From Toxonevra muliebris (taxonomy: Eukaryota; Arthropoda; Insecta; Diptera; Pallopteridae), in the NCBI GenBank assembly GCA_963691655.1, contig OY829327.1, forward strand, positions 55,936,079-56,000,078: a stretch of 64,000 nucleotides of DNA, written 5' to 3'. The notes under the pieces are model-generated. The model ran no database searches and was not told where the DNA came from. It was given only the letters and a program-made list of their open reading frames with translations. Below, in pieces: positions 35,227 to 50,400 of the stretch. Each line of letters begins with the position of its first letter. Position 1 is the first letter of the stretch. The position numbers and the translations under genes were made by a program.

Positions 35227-35443
35227 TTACTGCGGTAATTGTTGTTGCAACTGCAACTGCTGTTGTAGCTGCGGTTGCTGCTGCTGCTGTTGTTGTAGTG
35301 GTTGATGCTGTTGTTGTGGTTGTGTATATACAGGAGGCGTGTCTGTTGTTGCTGCTGCTGTGGTTATTGTTATTGCTGTTGCCGTTTCCTGTATACGATG
35401 AGTCTTCATATGCGCACTTCTGCTCTTAACTTTATTAAAAACT
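35227..35443 (-). CDS. Exon J (last coding exon): end of zinc finger 6, poly-Gln tail, stop
   Basis: The acceptor is CATTTGCAG. It completes the split Lys codon and continues VFNKVKSRSAHMKTHR, then a Thr-rich stretch and a Gln-rich C-terminus ending LPQ and TAA. No AATAAA was seen just downstream; an ATTAAA on the minus strand at 35116-35121 is a possible poly(A) signal, so the 3' UTR end is unresolved. Confidence 0.92.
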
Positions 35444-38400
35444 CTGCAAATGCATTTACATAATTTCATTATAATTATAGTCAATTAATTAAATAAGATT
35501 TGTGCAATTTTTTTTTTTTGTAGCACAGTACATTTATATCTGTAAGTATGACAACATATAAAGGCGATAGTTTTGATAGCATGAAAATAGAAAATAGTCA
35601 AGAGAAACTTACGCACATGCATAAAGTAGTAAAGAAAGAAAAATTGGAAAATTGGTTGAAAATTGGTTAAGAAGAGCAGAACAGAGGAGAGAAACTGAGT
35701 ATTGACGTAGTTCTGTTTAAGGCATGCACTAAATTTTTGTTGTTGTAATTCTTTTTTCATAGAAAAATTAATTGCAATTACTTATCTTTGTGGTGTATAT
35801 TGTTGTTAGGATAGTAGAACTTTTAAGTTTTTTTTAAATATAAACTCAAGATAAATTAAATAAAACAGCCGTCAAACAAAAAAAGAAAAAAAACCAAAAA
35901 CAAATGAGCCAGATTTATTTAAGTCAAATAATAAGCATTAACTGCTTAATTGTATGCACAGCCTCAGGTGGTATTCTCCCTACTTTGCTTGGTTTTTCGT
36001 GGTGCCCCTTAGGTAGTAAAACATTGCCATAACAATGGATCACAACCTTCATTCTTTTACAGAATCCTTTTTGGCTTCGTAATGCAGTTCGCTCTCTTGA
36101 GATATTATTTTAGATGAAATAAAGTTCGAAGGCTTCGATACTTGATTGTTGGTATGGTAGACAACAAACTTTGTTTTTGTTTTCCTATCTATCTTTTTAA
36201 GAAGCGGGAAAGACCGAAATAAAGAGATTCGAAAGAGATTTTTCATCAATTTTTCATTAGTTTCACTATGAACTGCTATGATTTGTTTTAAAATTACTAT
36301 TATTTACATTTTGAACTCTTTAGTAAATTTTAAGTAGATCTGTTCTTATATATATAAGCTACTTCGTGTAGTGTACGAACTATTGAAGAACAATGATAAC
36401 TTTGACAAGATAATACCCACAGGCAGTGTGGCCAACTTAGAGCTTTTCCCGCTTATTTTAGTGCTTTTTAAAAATTAAAACGCGGAAAAAAAGTAATTTA
36501 GCGCTCAGCGCGTGTTTTCAATTTAAAATATCTTTGAAAAATCGAAGAAATTTTGTGCCTGTACTAGTGGAAAAGTTTAAATGTATTGAGTTTTCTCGCA
36601 CTTTTAAAAGGAAAAAAATTTAACGCTTTTTTAAAGAAAATATGCGTTTTAATCTTCATTTTAGCGGATTTTGAAAAACAAAATTTGGCCACACTGCTCA
36701 CAGGCCTTACAAAACTACTTCTAATTGCACTGCTCATAAGAAAAACCAATATAACGTTTCATTTACAGTGTAAATAATAGCAGAGCGCTGTTGCTCTCTC
36801 AGAGCACACACAAGCATGCATGTTTATGGGTTGGTTCGTCCCAAATTTATTTTTTTGAGTCCGATTGTACCTAAAAGAGGTATGATATAATTTTCTACAT
36901 AATTCAAATGCGTTAAGCTCATTAATTTATAGCCATGGGTAAGGGTGCAAAGCAGACTGATTCTGAACAGCAAATAGTCAGAATTTTGAGAGACGCGAAT
37001 TATTCCAACAAGCAAATTGCGAACAGAATCAGCAGGAGTGAGGGAGTAATACGAAGTTTTTTGAAAGACACAAACATATGGCGATAAAATTCCGACTAGA
37101 CGAAACATAAAGCTAAAATTGCACCATAAAGGACAAATTCGTTACCAAGGAACCCAAAATCGGTTAACTGCTCGACAAATCAAAGACAAATTGAATCTTT
37201 CCGTCACTCCCCGACATGTCGCACGCAAAAATTAAGCGCAAAAATTCTACAGAACTAAAGGGAAAACCATGCTTGACTGATGCTCATAAGACCAAGTGAT
37301 TGGAGTTTGCCCGCAGATACATGTCCTGGAGTGAAGAATAGCGAAATGTTATTTTTTCGGATGAAAAAAGTTTATCTAGTAGGGCCGGACTGTTACAGTT
37401 GCTATTGGCATGTTTTGCACAAACACTGCGTAGTACGTTCAAAATGCTATTTCGGTGGAGGAACTGTATTGGTTTGGGGAGCCTGTTCGTACTTTGAAGC
37501 GACATAAATTTTCTTCTTCACAACAAAAAACATCAACTTGCTGCAATGACCTGCATGTAGTCCAGCTTGTAACCTTATGGAAAACATTTGGGGCATACTT
37601 GCTGATAACGTATACTCCAAGGAGAAACAGTACAACAGCGTGATCAAATTCAAAAACGCGATTCGTCAATCTCAAGGTGAAATCGGGTCAGAAGACTAGT
37701 TGACTGTATGCCAAATCTAATTTTTTTTATTTCAATGTTTAGTTTTTACTGAATGCGTATAAACAAATTTCCAAAAAAATGGAATAACTTAAAAAAATTG
37801 TATACCTTTAAGTTCAAAATTAATAAATACATGATGCTACGTTTTTCAAACCAACCAGAATTCTTTTGTTTTACAAGTTTTAGCAAAAAGAGATGTGCGT
37901 ATAAACGAAAGTCTACCACTGTATTTCACATTTCTTCATATGCATGAAATAAAGCTGTACTATAGCTAAAAACGCGACAATTGTATCAAAAATTAGGAAT
38001 TCTCAATTTTGTTTAGTTTTAAAAATCCAATAACTATATCGTTATGTTTATATACTAAAAATTATCCATAGCAATGTATGATTTTTCTTCCTAGCTTGTT
38101 TGGTTTTCGAGTAATTCAATTTTTTCAAATAACGAAAATTCGCGCGCATCTAAAATCTAAAATTTGCAATTTTTTAAATATTGAATATATCGAAAACTAT
38201 GACATAGACGAAAAAGGAAAATCTCAGATAACATTTTTATTAACTTTTGGTACATTTTTTACTCAACCGACTGGACTATGCATAAATCTTTTTTGTACTA
38301 TAGAAGATCAATTCACTAAAATAGGTTGCGAAAACTTTTTCCACATAACATATCAATACTAACACACTAATACGGGCGAACATTGGAACCTTCTAGGGCC

Positions 38401-41400
38401 TAAAAACTAGGCTAACTATTTTTATCCTATGCATATCGACTCTGAAAGGTTTACGATAAAGAAAATTGGTTTGCATTTACTGATTTCTTTAATTTATTGA
38501 TATTTATTGTTTTTCTGTATTTACAAGTAGATACATACTTCATGTATGTACCTACATATGTATGTATGTGTATAACTAAAGTAAGGTAAACTTATGTACA
38601 TACTATGTATCATAATGTCAGAAGTTAAAACAATTTTGAAAAGCGTTTGTAAAAGCGTTGTAAATATGTTTGTATGTATTTTCGAAAGAGGATTTAAAAT
38701 ATTGTTGTTTAAAACGAAATAAGGATGTTATAAAAGAAAAAAGAAACAAACAAAAAATAAATCGACACAACTTACACAAGTTTTAGGATGCACCCATTGG
38801 TTCGAGTACTTTCAGGACTTTGACTTGGTACTTGATACTATTATTCATGGCGTTTGAGCGTTTCTTATAGTAAATGTTTCAATTACTTCTATTTGTGACT
38901 CTTCGCTTAAATTTTGTTTTTTGATTTTGGTTTGTTTGTTTGATTGATTGATTGATTGGAAACATGGAACAATACAATACAACAACAATAACAACAATTA
39001 TTATTTCATATATGTTTTTTTTTTGCTTTTTTTTGTATATATCGACATCATATTTTAATGAATTCTACGGCAAACAAAATTGCATAAAATCAATTGATCA
39101 AATCAAATTAAGAAAAAGAAAAATCAAATAAGTAAAAACAACAGAATATTGTGGACTGGATTCTTCATTATAATAATAATATAATTATTATAATAATAAT
39201 AATAAAATAAACACGATCGCTCAAATTAAAAAATGATTTGCGTGCGATACATTTTACGATACGGATTCAACACAAAATTACACGAATGTTATATTGATTT
39301 GATATTGATTTGTATATATTGGATTGGGGGAATCTTACTTGCCGCACACCTTGCAGGGGAAGTCGACATCCTTGTTAGTGGATTGATCTTTTGGGGGACT
39401 AGTAGTGTTACTACCCGCTTGCGATGGCGTTGCACATGGGATGGCGGCGGTGGATGCAGTGGCGGATGCGGAGGCGATTGTAGTTGTAGCAGTTGCCTGA
39501 CTATTGGCATTTCTGCCATAGGTATGTATGCGGGTATGGCCATGCAGAGCGGCTTTCGAGGTAAAACTCTACAAGTTATATGCAAGTATGTAATTGTAGT
39601 ATGGTAAGTTGTAGTATGTATTTTTTTATTAATTCTAGCTTCACTATGCCAAAGTGTTTTAATTTCAACTTACCGCTGAGCAATCGGGAACTTCACAAAC
39701 ATAAGGTTTTAATTCATTGGATTGTGTGGCGGCGCTAACTATTTCCGCTTTCAGATGTGTCACTTTATAGTCCACACAGAGTTTCTTCCAAAAATAATAC
39801 ATCTGCACACACTCACCTGTACTTTTTGTGCAAAGCTAAATAGGAAAAATAAATTATATATTTATTAAGAGCTTCTATAGTTTCAGCGGAGCAAATTGGA
39901 ATCGATGGATGAAGCGGATCCCTATAACATGTCAATTTTCCAACGATATTTCTATCATTGGGATCCGCTATATTTCCTACTTAAGCTCTAGTAAATTTTT
40001 AGGTAACTTACTTCCAAGGATATTCTATTGAAATTTTTGCCATACTTTTCCAATCCCCTTAGGAAAATCTCCAACTCCGAAGCTGACCACTTCATCTGGA
40101 ATGCGTTTGACTGTTTTTGCAAAAGCGTTAAGACTGCCGATGACGTATTACCTTTAGCGCATAGAAGTGTCTGTAGCGCGACTTCTTCGGAGTGACTGCC
40201 CAAAGGTACGGCCGAGGATTTGCTAAGATCGATGTAACGCATAAGTATGTTTTCGTCGGTCTGAACGCTGGGATCCCACATTTGTTCGGCGGCGTCTCTG
40301 CCGTCTACTGTTTCAGAATTGTCACTGCTTCTTTCTTTGTAGGTCGGCATTTGTGCCTGGTATGCCGAGCCCAAATTAACCTTTGATTCATCAGAAAAGT
40401 CAACTAATCCTACGGAATCGTCGAAATCATCATCGAAAGTATCGAACGAAATCAATCCGGTTGTCAGCTCCTTGCGCACATTGCAATAGAGGCCGACACC
40501 TTTACGATCAGGATTGAGTATGGGTGCCGGCGTGTAGTGAGTGCGTGATGGTTTGCGTAGTTTAGAGCGATACGGCGAAAGAGCGTGATACTTGGATAAT
40601 GAGTGTGTCATGCTGCTGGAGTCGTTGGAACCGTGTGCGCGCAAGCGCCGTTTTAATATGGAATTGGTTTGATTTGAAAGCGGTTGAAGCGTCGAAATAA
40701 CCGAAGCAGGCATTAAAACCTGTGCGGGTGTTGGTGTTGGAGTTGGGTCGACCGACTGCATCACTGGGGTCCTGGAATTATTGCTAAAGTATATATTGGG
40801 GTCCGATGTAGGCTCATTGATGATAGCGGCAGCATTCGGCATCATACTGATGCCATTGCTTTGCTGTGCAGTTATATTGATTTCTTCTTTATCGGTGGAA
40901 CCGGTGTATATGATGGGTTGCATCATCGCGGCGTCAATGCTGTTCTGCATATTTTGAATTGTAGTAGCATTTGTTTCTATAAACTGTGGTTGGGTTTGTA
41001 CTTGCTGTAGGTTTTGTAAGTTGTATTGCAATTGTACATTAGCAATGCTGCTATTGCTGTTGTTGTTGTTGCTGGCAACATCGTTCAATGGCATCAGATC
41101 GATTTGATTGTTACTATAGTCAGAATGCTGATCACGGACCTGCAGCTGTTGCGGCGACTGTAACTGCAGCTGCTGCTGTGACTGCGGTTGAGACTGCTGC
41201 ACCATTTCAAGTTTAATGTCAGTGTTTGGAATTTGCAACTGTTGCTGTGATTGCTGCTGTTGCTCTTGTTGCTGCTGCTGCTGCTCTATTTGCTGTTGAT
41301 ACGATGATTGTTGTTGAGCTGGTTGCTGTGTTGTCATATGGAGAATTTGTTGTTGCAGACGTTGTTGCCCGAAATCTCTTGGTGACGAAGAAAGCAAGGG

Positions 41401-44400
41401 ATCTTCTGAGTTTGTCAATATTGAAGATTGTAAGCCTAAGCCCGGCAAATAATACAAGTCAATAATATTTTCATTCTGATTTTCACAATTCAAGCTAATG
41501 TTTTCCTCGGGTAAAACCTCACTCAAAACTTCCTTAACCTCCTCAGCGGATCCAATGCCACTAGTAAAGAATGATTCCGACAACGGAGAAGTAGCATTGC
41601 GCGAGTCATTCAAGAACTCTTGCTCCTCGTCCAAAAAGGATAAGTTTGTTTCTGCGAACTCACGTAAATCACATTCGGTATCATCTTGTGTTCCGCTTAG
41701 CAGATCTTCAACTTTAATGGCTGCATCAAAAGCGCTCTCCTCCAAAACATTTTTCAACTTTAGTATCTTCTCATTATCGGAAAGTTCTTGCTGGCTGTTT
41801 TTATAGAATGGCGTATCATTCGAGTGTGCCAAGAAATCGGTATTGCATTTGTCGCCAAAGAAGGCATTTGACACGTCAGCGAACTGATGTCCTGTACCTC
41901 CGTCATCAATGAATGGTGAGGATTGTGTGATATTCTCATGGCTGGAAGGTGGTGTTGGGTATGCCAGGGGCGAATTTATAGGCGAATTCAAACAGCCAAG
42001 TTGGTGTTTCTTAAATTCTGCAGGAAGCGTTAGGACGGCATTCGAGCGCATGCTCGTTACGGCCTGTATTTGGGAGCTGTTTTGCATAATGATCTCTTTG
42101 GAATGAAATTGCTGGAAAGTTGGCAAAGTAGTGGGCAAAGTTGTTATTGTATTCACTGTTTGTCGCATATTTGAGATTGCATCCGCATTTGTATCGGGTT
42201 CAATCTTAATCATATCCGGTTGAATACAGCCACTATTCTCGATGGTGTTGTTGTTGTTGTTGGCCAATGTAAAGTGATCGGAGGAATGTTGGCGTTTAAT
42301 TTGATCAGCGGCTTCATTAAGCAATTGCATTGTGTCCACTGTTTGTAAAAGCATTTCTGTGTCGGAGACATTGTAAACTTCGGCATCATCGAATAGACTG
42401 GCCGTATCACTGCTATAAGTGACCGTGTATACATCGCCAGTGCTGCCACTTTGAGAAATTGTCAGCGAGAGTGGCGTGGCCTCGGACAAGGAAATACTTG
42501 TTGCAGTCGTCGCAGAGTTTGTTGAGGAGATAGTAGCAATTGATTTGGACTTTGTTGGTACAACTTGCACATCCGATGGTATTATCACTGTTCGATTGTT
42601 ATTTGTAATGATTTGACGTGGTGTCGTTGTCAGAGTTGTTATATTATTATTGTTGCTGTGGGTGTGGTTATTGCTGTTGTTTAAGTTAATGTTGTTATTA
42701 TTCATAATGTTTGTACTGTTGTTCTGTGGTGGCTTCTTGGCAGTTACGGCTATTCTGGTGCCGCGTTTCAATAGCTCTATTAATGTGGAATCTTTTGGAT
42801 CGGTTGATGTGCTCTTGGTAGTCGTTGTGTTAGTCGTTGAAATTGATTTCATCATCGTTGGCGGAGATGTCGTTGAATGTATTGATAGCGTGGATGTGGT
42901 ACCCACGCCTACACTTACGTTGTTCAATGTCTTTTGTTGCTTCGTACTGAATATCTCTATACTTTGCGGCAATCCGATGTGTTGTATGCTCAGTCCACTA
43001 CTTTTGATGGTCGTGGCAGCGGGTAGCATTGTTGATGTTGTTGTTGATTGAGCTGTAGCAACATTACTACTAATACTATTATTGCTGTTGCTGCTACAAT
43101 TTGAGCTACTGGAGTGTGACTTTGGGCTAAGGAAACTTTCAAGATCGCTAATCGATCTTCTAATTGTGGTGGTGCTGGCTAAGCTACCGGGAGGTGCAGG
43201 AACTACAAAGGCACCCTGAAAAATAGACATAGACAGATAATCATTTAATTCGATACAATCAATATACATATATAAATCTTGTAAAATTGCATCTACTTTT
43301 TATGCCAACATGAGGTGAACTGATTTTAAATTACGAACTATAATGATAGCATATGTCAACTCAACTGAAAAGGAAACATTTGGTCGTTTTTACACATGTA
43401 CTTTTGCTCAATTTTTGAGCTGGTTCTATTGCGACCATATGAAGCCTTTCCTGCAGGGCGGACGCATGTAGATTCAACTCATTTCCTCCTTACCTTATTT
43501 AAATCTTTGCTGCGCTTGCTAATGATCTTTTCCTCGATCAAAGCACGCACACCAATGCTTGCAGTTTGTAATGGTGGGCCAGTAGATTCTTTCTTCTCTG
43601 TCTTTTTGGTCTCTGGATCTTTTTTAAAGTATCCACCATGCAAACGCATATGCCCATTGAGGGCAGGTATATTTTTGAACTTACGGTGACATAAATTACA
43701 TTCGACTGGTTTCTGATCAATTTTAACTATATTCAGTAAGTGGGGATTAATGGCAGCGACAAGCTGCTGATTGAGTTCATCATCTTTGCTATCGATTGGG
43801 GATGTTGCAGTGCTGGAAGATGTATCGGAAGTGGCTTCATCCACCGTGATCGAAACATTTTGTGAAGTATTCAACTAAAGCAATTTTTTTAATGAGTTCT
43901 CTTACATACGTTTTCAAATAGACGGGAGATTTTTAATTAACTTACCAATTGCATATTCCAGGTACGTGGTCTATTTTGCATTGTATTTATATTCTGCATA
44001 TTTGTGTTCAAATGGGCCGATGTCGATGCTGTTCCTGCATCAACTTTGTACGAATTCACACTAGTGGGCGATGAGACCGTCACTTGGGCGGTAGTTTGCT
44101 TTGTTTGTTGCATAATTTTACTGATTAGATCCAACTGTTCACGTGTCAATCCCTCACCTTCGAGGTTAGTCTCACTTAAAGCAATTGTCGGCGATGTTGT
44201 CGCTGACATTGATGCTGTTACTGCACCGACTCCGACAGATGTTGCCGTTGTCGATGAAGTTGATGATGTGGGTGAGAGTAGCGTGACACCAGTTTTAATG
44301 GGTAAATTGATCGCTTTGATTTGTTCGTCTGTCAATGTGAGACCGGTTGCAGCATCAACAACAGTGCCACCTGTTGAGATATATGTTCGTAAACAAGTAG

Positions 44401-47400
44401 CGCCATCTGGGGAACTAGCATCACCTGTAGACGTGCAAAATGTTGCGAAATTATTCATACTGTTTTGGTCCAAATTATGACAGTGACCACTTACCACTTG
44501 CTGTGGCCGGTGATAAACTTAAACCTGTTGGAGTACCAGCCGTTGGCGAAAGTGTTTGATTTTGTGGAGTTATAATACCAGCATGATGGTTCTCGGTATG
44601 ACGTCTGAGTGAGCGTGCATCACAGTATGATTTGCCACATCCTTCAGCTTTGCATTCGTAGGGTTTTTTATTTCTATGGGTCATCATATGTCCATTTCTA
44701 CACACAAGTACAAATCAAAACAATTCGTTAGCTCCTTCGATATCTGTAATCTACATAAATAAATACATAGGAAACTCGATTACATACAAGTGATCTTGTC
44801 TTTTGAATGCTTTCGAGCACATAGCACACACGTACTTCCGCTCGTCACTGTGTGTCAATTTGTGTTTAGCCAAGGCAGATGCATTTCCAAAAATTTTACT
44901 ACAAATCTGTAGAAGCAAAATTGTTTAATTATTACAAATAATGAAAGAATGACGAAAATAAATTTATTTATAAATATTTGGATTGCGTTCCATTTAACAA
45001 TGACTGTGCGTAATGCGCCTTACTTAAGTTCCTCCTAACAGTTCCCCCTTTTCCAATGCCCTGAGTTTTGCTATGTGGCTCACTAATTGCGATCGTTAAA
45101 TTGTACGCAACTATAATTACTATTCAAGCAGCGATCATCAAAACTATTGAAAACACATTTTCTTACATTAGAGTGGATCGATTTTACATTCCCACCACGT
45201 ACATGAATTTTTGTATTAGAATGCCCTCTAGCGTTCGGCTAACAGAAAAATAGTTCAAAAAATTTGTCCTCTAAAATTCGTATCAAAAAAAAGAAACATG
45301 ATGCCAAAGTTCTTGTACCAGAAATCCATGTACGAAGTGGGGTTTGAAAAACTCGTCTTCATTCTAACAGACATGCACACATTGTTCTCTATATGACAAT
45401 AAATTCTTAATGTATGCAACACCACTCAGGGAGCGCCGGAATATATTGAAAGCCCAGTCGAATACAAATGTTTATAATAAACCTAACACTGTGACCAGGA
45501 CGGTCTTTATATCCCAGTTCGCCTTTTACAGAACATTTAAACTGATTAGAGAAAGTCTCTTCTTTTATTGAGTTCAGACTATAATGACCATAATGAAAAG
45601 CCTAAAATATTTTAAATGCTTTCTTAGCAGATGAACGAAGATAACGGACAAGTTACTAGATATTAAGTTTTCCATTTTTGATGTGACAACTTCTTTACTC
45701 GGAGCTGAAGGAAACTTTATTGGGGAGTAAATTTATAGAAATTAAAATCAAATGTTACGTAGGTGTCGTGTAAGGGTTCATAGTATGTGTGAGTTTATAA
45801 GTGTGTGTTATATGATATATTTTTCTTTAAGCTCTAAAGTATGCAACACATAATTTTTATATCAAACACGATTGTGTTATATACAGGGTTGGCCATATTA
45901 GGTGGACCTAATTACTTAAAAAAACGCATATATTCAACTGGAAAATCATTTAATTTGGTTTTAAATTTGGATTTGATTACACCACTTTTTAAAGATGGTA
46001 TCGCGCAAGTGATCGCCCTGAGCTCGAATTTCCTGGCTGATATTGGCCTTAAGTTCGTTTAGGGTCCTTGACGTGTTTATATAAACCTTTGATTTCAAGT
46101 AGCCTCAGAGAAAAAAGGCCGGCGGTGTCAAATCAGGCGAACGCGGAGGACAGTCAAAATCACTATTTTTTTATATCAACCGAACGGGGAACGGGGAAAA
46201 ATTGATTGTGGCAGGAGCTCAATAGAGAAAATTTAGAAGTTATTTTGAAACGCACTGAACTGTTTCGTTTAATTGATGTGTACTGTTTCATAGTAAAAAT
46301 CTCCTAAGACTGACGTTTTAAACACGTGCTGTCATTAGTCGATTAGTCGTTTCTTGTCAAAGTTATAGTATTGTCTGTTGGGTCTCCCTAATATGGCCAA
46401 CCCTGTACTTACATATCAGTGGATTAGGGGAACATATCAAAAATTGTTTTTGATTATTGTATTGTTTTATTGCATAGTTTATTTTAGTTTATAGTTTATT
46501 CCTTTCTCATTGAAATTGAATATAATAAAGTAAACAACAATGCGTAAAATATGTTATCCCATCATGTGACGAGTGCAGAAGTTTTTAAAGCAGATTTGCA
46601 TTTAAAGCTTCCGTAAAGCCTGGAGAATAAATTTCAAGTGAGCTTCGTGGACTTTCGCGACGAAAATTGTTATTATTTTTTGTTTTTTTTTTTTGTAAAC
46701 GTTTATAATTTCTGTTTTTTCGAAGCACCCCTTTCTCCCCTCCTGAAATTATAGTATGGCAACAAATGTGTACTATATTGTACACGAGTAGTACAAGTCA
46801 CTATCTTAAATAGATCTATAATAAGCAATTAATTCCTCATTTTCTATTACATACTTAGTGCTTGAGTGGGAGGGGTTAAATTCTGTTTTATTTTATTTAT
46901 TTTATTTTAAATAATATTTAAAGTAAGTAATTTCTGTCAGAGTCTTTAATGTACATATAGATTTTTTAATGACAAGCACATATTTTTGCAATTCGTTGCA
47001 AAGAGAGACAATTAGACACATAGGCAGATAGATTCTATAGATTAGTAAAGGGACGAGTCCACACGTTTGAATCTTCTTCAATTTGGTTTTTGTTGCTGTT
47101 TTCGACATTCTCTATTACCTTCGCAATGAACTAAATAGAAAATTTTCTATGAGCCGTTGAGTGCAAAGTGATACAAGTCAAAATTAGATTTTGGGAAGCA
47201 CTGTACAAAATAGTTATGGAATTTATTTTCACGATGCGCAGTCAGCTTTATTAAACACATTCTACTTCGACTTACACCACTTTTGAAGTTGAAAATCCAA
47301 ATAATAAACAAAATTGACTTACACCACTTTTGCACTCAACGACTCATATGTAGGTATGTATGTATGTAATAGCGGATCGATCAAAATGTATTAGGGGATG

Positions 47401-50400
47401 GTTTTATACTCAAAACCCCTCCATCGCCCCCCGTGCTCCTCTTAGGATACGCTAGTGGATGAACAAATGTATGTATATATTCAACTGGCATCATTCAGTA
47501 TGGAGGAGCACATTAAAATAATATTGTAGTAAATTTACTAATACGAATACTTGTGAATGTTGTGTTTATTTTTCTAAAAGTGAAAATGTTTGATGATGCA
47601 AATGTGGAATTTTTACTATTATTTATAAAGAAAATAAATTAAAATATTAAGTATGTTTATATGCAGATGAAATTGAATTTTCATCAAGTTGAAACTGTTT
47701 AAAAGCAAATAAAATAAAATAAAATGTATTTCAATGTACGTATATAATGTCATTTTCACATTAAATTTAAGGTGTTTGTGAACTGTTAAGGAGGTGTCCT
47801 GAATAAGGAGGTCCGAAAAATGTTTTTTTATTGCTTAAATCGACTGATATGCAATTCAAGAATATATTTACAAAGTCACAGAGTCCAATTTTAAATATTT
47901 TCACGGTTAGTTTTGCCAGATTCTTGGTTTTTATTTTAACGAATTTTCTAAATTGGCGAGCGTGTTAGCTAAAAAACTAAATTTTCAGTAGTAAATTATT
48001 TTCTAAGTTAACTAAAAAAAGGTCAAAAAGTATTAAAAGTATAAAAGCATTTTAAACTCGGGATAAATTATAATTTCACGATTTTTGCTGTTTTTTTCTA
48101 GTTCACCCAGAAAAAAAATAGAAAACTTTTACATTTTTTTTTTTTTTGGATTTTTTGTTTCAGTCAAGAATTACGAACTGGATCTTTCCTGACGATTGAA
48201 GAATGCAGTGGCAAGACGCTCATCAAAAAGACTAACAAATTTTTTGTAGTTTATTATTTTATTGTCAAAAAAAATGTATGAACTTTGAATATATAGGTAC
48301 AAAAATATACCTTGAAGTTCAATGGTTTCATTTCTTTATTTTTTCTTCTAAAAAAATCACAATAAACGTTTCTTTTTAACCTTCTTATTTAGGACAACCC
48401 CTTAATACTTACTAGTATGGAGGCATTAGCTTGCAAGTATCTGGATTGATCCGCCAAAATTTAAATTTTAGTAAAACGTAATTTTAAGTAATGGCGCAGA
48501 GGTTTTTGTCCTAGGGTTATGTAAATACAACGAGTCACTAAGTATACTCCCTAATATATTCCTATTTACAATTTTATCAGACTTAACTAATACAATATAA
48601 CTGTACTATTACACAATTAGTTTTAAAATGGTTTGTGACTAACGGTCTGTAATGGAGTGTTGGATTTCAGGGCATGTGAAAAAATAGGGTAAAGAGGTCT
48701 CAAAAATGTTCTGTTCTGTAGAAGAGAGGAACTCAGAATTTTGATACCTTCAGTTTCCATATATTTAAGGTTTCAGTTTTCTAAATTAAAAAATTGATTT
48801 TGTTTACCTTGGTTCATGATAGATTACGCTATATTCTTATTATTTTCTTGTAATTATGTGCTCTCAAGAATATAATAATTTTACGGTAGTAAACTAGAAC
48901 TAAATAAAATTTTGATAAGGTACTAGAGTTAGTTCTTCACTAGCAGCGAACGCAGTGTTTGGTTTTAACTTATTTTAAACTTAAATTCAAGCTTATGCCC
49001 CAAGATTTAACTTTATTCAGCTGCAATACAACAAGTCTTCGTAGATTATAGTGCCGCTTTTGACAGCATACAAAGGGATTGTATCTGGGACTCTCTACAT
49101 CGCCAATACGAGGGATTCAAGTGGGGGGTGTAGCACAACGGTAACCGATCGTCCACTTTTGGCCAGATCTGTAGATGGTTGTCGCAGAAGTATGCATTGG
49201 AATTTCAATGGTCATCTAGAAGATCTTGACTACTCTGGCAAAATTGGTCTAATATCTTCAAAACACTCGGATATACAAAAAAAAATTCGACGACCTTGTA
49301 GAAGAATCCGTGAAAGATCAACTCTACAAAAACACTCAGAGTGAAATGTAACAAACATTAACTACACCTTTAAAACTAATAATAATACCCATATCGAAAA
49401 CGTCAACAACTTCACTAAATAAAGCGTGGGACAAGTTGAAAGTCTTTGTCAACCTGCCTGAGTGGCCCAGAATTACCACCAACGCAGAGCTATGGAGAAA
49501 TATAAGCAACTCCTAATTCAGACTGAAATCAAACGAAGAAAGTGAAATTGGATCGATCATACTATCCGCAAAGAACCAAGTGATCTGCAGACAAGCGCTT
49601 GAGTGGAACCCGTAAGGCAGCAGAAATCAAGGAAGGCCTCAGTGTTCATGGAAAGGATCGCTTGAAAAGCAATCCAATTAAACGGGGAATCTTTTAAAGA
49701 AATAAAAATAATCGCGAAGGAACGTAATCAATGGAGGTGTTTTTTGGAGGCCCTCTGTCTCATATAAGGCAACAGGACTTAAGAAGAAGAAGACAAAATC
49801 AATGAAAGTTGCACTAAGTTTAAATGACGTACATCGGCCTACGAACTGAAATTTGGTTGCTTACGGTGGCTGTACCATAGCAACCTTCTATGGGTCACAA
49901 TTAGCAGTATTAAAACCAGTTTCTCACCGAACACTGAATTGCTGCCGGCAATGATAACGCGAGGCTACCCCGGTCTTCTAACTCGGCAAATATTGCTGAA
50001 CCTATCTGTGGACTTACAGTAACCCAGATAAATTTGCAACATTCCAAGGCTGCTACTGCACTCCTATGTAAACGCCTTTCCGTGTTGCATACATTTCCCC
50101 AGATAACAACAATCCAAGAACCTTGGGTCCATGAAGGACGCATCTGTGGACTTAGTGAGTTAAGGGGACGCACGATTCTATATGATGAGAATTCTAATAG
50201 ACCTAGAACCTGTCTTATAGCATCTCCTCATCTTACAATCACCAAACTTGGTCAGTTTTGTGGCCAAGATATGATGGCTGCTAAGGTGAGTTTTCAGGAT
50301 AATCGAGAGTGGAAACATTTTGCGATTGCCTCTGCCTACTTTCCATACGATGCAATTTTACCACCACCGCCAGCGATGGTTGTTGAATTTGTGGAGTATT

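Noticed and set aside
35187..35429. Plus-strand frame rich in Ala/Val/Leu
   Set aside because: Antisense of the poly-Gln and Thr coding in exon J.
39233..39607. Plus-strand frame of 124 codons with Gly/Cys-rich segment
   Set aside because: Opposite strand of exon I; the minus strand gives two zinc-finger halves with proper splice sites.
42650..43051. Open frame of 133 codons on the plus strand, Val/Leu-rich
   Set aside because: It is the antisense shadow of the Asn/Thr-rich part of exon G; no membrane-protein family is recognised.
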